A DNA stretch of 64,000 nt, taken from contig FCNR01000032.1 in assembly GCA_900016875.1 (NCBI GenBank), positions 62,001-126,000 of the forward strand, given 5' to 3'. Both the position numbers and the translations under genes were made by a program. Origin of the DNA: Eubacteriaceae bacterium CHKCI004 (GTDB taxonomy: Bacteria > Bacillota > Clostridia > Lachnospirales > Lachnospiraceae). Shown here in pieces: positions 61,761 to 64,000 of the stretch; position 1 is the stretch's first letter; each line of letters starts with the position of its first letter. The notes under the pieces are model-generated. The model did no database searches. It saw only the letters and a program-made list of their open reading frames with translations, and was not told the DNA's origin.

Positions 61761-63671
61761 TTATTCCGGCAGTTTTGTATCAAACTTTCTGTCATAAAGC
61801 AGTGCGGCAATCAGCACGACAAAACAGGAGCCCGCATTATGCACCAGCGCTCCGGTAGTCGGGGTCAGCACTTCCATGAGCGACAACACGATCGCCGCAA
61901 AGTTAATGCACATGGACAGCGTAATGCTGACTTTAATGGTATGTACAGTCGCATTGGACAGCCTTTTCAAATACGTGATCTTTGAAATATCTTCGCTCAT
62001 CAGGGCAACATCTGCCGCTTCCACCGCTATATCGCTTCCCATACTTCCCATTGCCACGCTTACATCGGCCGTTTTCAGGGCCGGCGCATCGTTGACGCCA
62101 TCGCCGATCATACAGACCTTATGATTTTCTGCCTGCAGATTTTCAATACTTTTCACTTTTTCTTCCGGCAGCAATTCTGCCCGGACATCAGAGATTCCTG
62201 CCTGCTGTGCAAAATAACCGGCTGTTTTTTGATTATCGCCAGTGAGCAGAACAGTTCGGGTATTCATGTCTGAAAGACGGGAAATCATCTCTTTTGCTTC
62301 CGGGCGAAGCACATCGGAAAGCGCGATGACGCCAATACATTTTTGGTCAGCGGCCACAAGTATCGAAGCCTTTCCCTCTGTTCGCAGGCGTTCCAGTTCA
62401 GATCGTACGCCGCTATCAATGACAATTCTGTTCTCAGCGAAAAATTTTTCATTCCCGCAAAGCAGCCGGAATCCTCCTGTCTCTGCGGAAATTCCTTTGC
62501 CCGCAGTCATTCTGAAGGCGTTTGCCTCGATCAGAAGAACTCCCTTTGTCTTTGCGTACGCCACAATTGCTTTTCCCAGCGGATGTTCGCTTCTGGCTTC
62601 AGCCGAAGCCGCCAGCGAAAGTAATTTTACTTCAGAGATAGTTTTGTCAAATGAAATGATGTCGCTGACATCTAAACAGCCATAGGTTAAAGTCCCGGTC
62701 TTATCGAAAGCAATCGTATCTACTTTTCCCATTTTTTCAAGAGCTTCTCCGGACTTGATGATCACGCCATGCTTTGTCGCCTGACCAATCGCCGCCATAA
62801 TAGCCGTAGGGGTTGCCAGCACGAGAGCACAGGGGCAAAACACAACTAACACTGTTACGGCTGTAACGATATTTCCCGTGAATACATAAGACAAAATTGC
62901 GATGAGCAGAGCAACCGGCACCAGCCAGCTTGCCACTCTGTCGGCAATTCTCTGCATGGGCGCCTGTTTATTTTCCGCTTCCTGTACCATGCGGATCAGT
63001 TTTTGCAGAGAACTGTCCTCTCCCACTTTTGTCGCTGAAATATCAATCGAACCAAAGCGGTTGATGGTACCGCAAAAAACCTCTTCTCCTGTCTCTTTAT
63101 CCACCGGCAGGGATTCTCCCGTCATGACAGACTGGTCAACCGATGTTTCTCCCCTTACAATTATGCCGTCAACCGGAATAGTCTCTCCCGGCAGAATACG
63201 CAAAAGATCTCCCTGCCGTATTTCCTCTGCCGGTATCATTTCTTCTTTTCCATCGGTTAATCTGCGTCCCTTCGCCGGAGCAAGGTTAATAAGCTTTTTC
63301 AGTCCTTTTTTGGCGCGGTCGGTGGTAGCCTCCTCCAAAAGCGCACCGACCGCCATGATAAACACAACCTCTCCCGCCGCAAACAAATCTCCGACCGCAA
63401 CAGCGGCGAACATCGCAATACAGATTAAAAGTGCGGACGATATTTTACTGATTCCCGGATTATAAATAATTCTCCATATCGCCAGATATAACAGCGGAAG
63501 ACCGCTGATAACGATCGCTGCCCATGCGGGATCAAACGGCAGAAAAGCAAGCCTCACCGGTTCTCTTCCAAATTCCTCCGCCAGGTGAGGGATTAAATCC
63601 AACAGCAGAAATACGCCGGCCACAATTGTCATGGGAAGTCCGGCCAAAAAATCATTGATCTTCTTTAACAT
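61761..63671 (-). CDS. Heavy-metal-transporting P1B-type ATPase without N-terminal metal-binding domain
   Basis: 636 aa. Starts directly with transmembrane helices (no HMA domain). Actuator loop VMTGESLPVDKETG, metal motif CPC in VVFCPCALVLATP, phosphorylation site FDKTGTLT, SEHPLGKA (the HP dipeptide), hinge GDGVNDAPAL, and the terminal helix pattern HNAGSCFVV. CPC occurs in Cu, Zn and Cd pumps; the sequence does not show which ion. ATG at 63671 follows GGAGG; a longer frame is spurious. Divergent from the TetR gene and probably controlled by it or by the same factor as dinB. Confidence 0.9.
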   Translation of the reverse strand: MLKKINDFLAGLPMTIVAGVFLLLDLIPHLAEEFGREPVRLAFLPFDPAWAAIVISGLPLLYLAIWRIIYNPGISKISSALLICIAMFAAVAVGDLFAAGEVVFIMAVGALLEEATTDRAKKGLKKLINLAPAKGRRLTDGKEEMIPAEEIRQGDLLRILPGETIPVDGIIVRGETSVDQSVMTGESLPVDKETGEEVFCGTINRFGSIDISATKVGEDSSLQKLIRMVQEAENKQAPMQRIADRVASWLVPVALLIAILSYVFTGNIVTAVTVLVVFCPCALVLATPTAIMAAIGQATKHGVIIKSGEALEKMGKVDTIAFDKTGTLTYGCLDVSDIISFDKTISEVKLLSLAASAEARSEHPLGKAIVAYAKTKGVLLIEANAFRMTAGKGISAETGGFRLLCGNEKFFAENRIVIDSGVRSELERLRTEGKASILVAADQKCIGVIALSDVLRPEAKEMISRLSDMNTRTVLLTGDNQKTAGYFAQQAGISDVRAELLPEEKVKSIENLQAENHKVCMIGDGVNDAPALKTADVSVAMGSMGSDIAVEAADVALMSEDISKITYLKRLSNATVHTIKVSITLSMCINFAAIVLSLMEVLTPTTGALVHNAGSCFVVLIAALLYDRKFDTKLPE

Positions 63672-63752
63672 AATGAATCCTCCAATCCGCACGATATTCC
63701 AAACAGATTTGTCCTTGACACTCATTTGCACTTTCCGTACAATAAATTTGAT

Positions 63753-63802
63753 AACAAACACTTTGTTCTTTTTATTGTAAGAAGTAAACAAACGAAATGC
63801 AA
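63753..63802 (-). promoter_or_regulatory. P1B ATPase promoter with dinB-like operator
   Basis: Minus strand: -35 TTGCAT (63797-63802), 17-bp spacer, -10 TACAAT (63774-63779), then AAAAAGAACAAAGTGTTTGTT starting just after it (about 63753-63773), the same arrangement as dinB (TAAAAT followed by AAAAAAGAACAAACGTTTG). The spacer holds a half-site GTTTGTTTAC. Confidence 0.65.
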
Positions 63803-63866
63803 TGGATAATACCGTCTCCATGTTCCGTATGGAACACTTTTGAAAAATTGTACGAAAGGAGTTATC

Positions 63867-64000
63867 ATGGACAGACGACAACAGAAAACAAGGGCAGCCA
63901 TTTTTGCTGCATTCAGCACTCTCCTGGCCGAAAAAAGCTATGACAAAATTACAGTACAGGAAATTATCGATACCGCAAATGTGGGACGAACAACATTTTA
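63867..64000 (+). CDS. TetR/AcrR family regulator, 5' part only
   Basis: 44 residues are visible before the window ends: [20 protein letters not shown], then [17 protein letters not shown], the TetR helix-turn-helix with the typical TTFY start. AAAGGAG precedes the ATG. Divergent from the P1B ATPase across 195 bp, so a metal- or drug-responsive repressor of that gene is likely. The C-terminal effector part lies beyond the window, so the signal cannot be judged. Confidence 0.88.
   Translation, partial: MDRRQQKTRAAIFAAFSTLLAEKSYDKITVQEIIDTANVGRTTF

Noticed and set aside
63672-63881. Upstream 70-codon extension of the P1B ATPase frame
   Set aside because: It crosses the promoter region; a good ribosome site and the family start support the ATG at 63671.

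Overview
The window looks like a chromosome segment of a strict anaerobe of the Clostridia, most likely a gut Lachnospiraceae. The evidence is a sporulation protein (GerW/YtfJ family), superoxide reductase plus a rubrerythrin instead of catalase/SOD, a giant fused 2-hydroxyacyl-CoA dehydratase activase protein, strong AGGAGG-type ribosome binding sites, sigma-A promoters of the TTGACA-17-TATAAT kind, and a secreted M60 mucin-type peptidase with dockerin-like repeats. The species cannot be fixed from the sequence alone. No rRNA, tRNA, IS element, prophage or CRISPR array was seen. About 80 percent of genes are on the minus strand.

Layout. 1-5024: 3'-truncated secreted M60 metallopeptidase. 5.4-9.6 kb: rhomboid-like membrane protein, pyruvate kinase, and the DUF2953/GerW pair. 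9.8-12.2 kb: CorA, rubrerythrin with two rubredoxin ends, LysM protein. 12.35-16.6 kb: 1,427-aa activase/dehydratase fusion. 16.8-21.5 kb: ribulokinase and AraM-type glycerol-1-phosphate dehydrogenase, divergent from a LacI regulator across a repeat-rich control region. 21.5-22.9 kb: hisF-hisH. 23.2-30.6 kb: DUF6465 protein, GH13 glucosidase, two-component system, VanZ-like protein, split ThrE exporter, secreted glucosaminidase. 30.7-34.7 kb: metY, an unknown gene, a chorismate mutase-ACT protein and a MecA-like adaptor with a CIRCE-like element on its promoter. 34.9-39.3 kb: a self-contained SorC-regulated sugar operon (regulator, FGGY kinase, D-2-hydroxyacid dehydrogenase, class II aldolase). 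39.5-47.9 kb: superoxide reductase, Ca/Na antiporter, small alarmone synthetase, secreted C39-like protein, cupin, HExxH protein, SPFH protein with a ribbon-helix-helix partner, CmpB-type membrane protein. 48-52.3 kb: proBA and a polar amino acid ABC transporter. 52.4-55.2 kb: a compact ATP-grasp / alpha-E / transglutaminase / M14 cassette. 55.6-60 kb: HPr-like protein, GH13 enzyme, HD hydrolase, HAD phosphatase, AIM24 protein. 60-64 kb: YolD-DinB, a metal P1B ATPase and the start of a TetR regulator.

The most interesting signals are regulatory and modular. The dinB and metal-ATPase promoters share the same operator layout. The SorC operon has a symmetric array of four direct repeats around a near-consensus promoter. 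A CIRCE-like element overlaps the -35 of the MecA-like gene. Two Spo0A boxes sit 21 bp apart downstream of the C39-like gene's -10. A peptide-ligase-like cassette carries an ATP-grasp and an alpha-E protein that both look far shorter than their families. Intrinsic terminators lie in leader or junction positions ahead of the ATP-grasp operon and proB.
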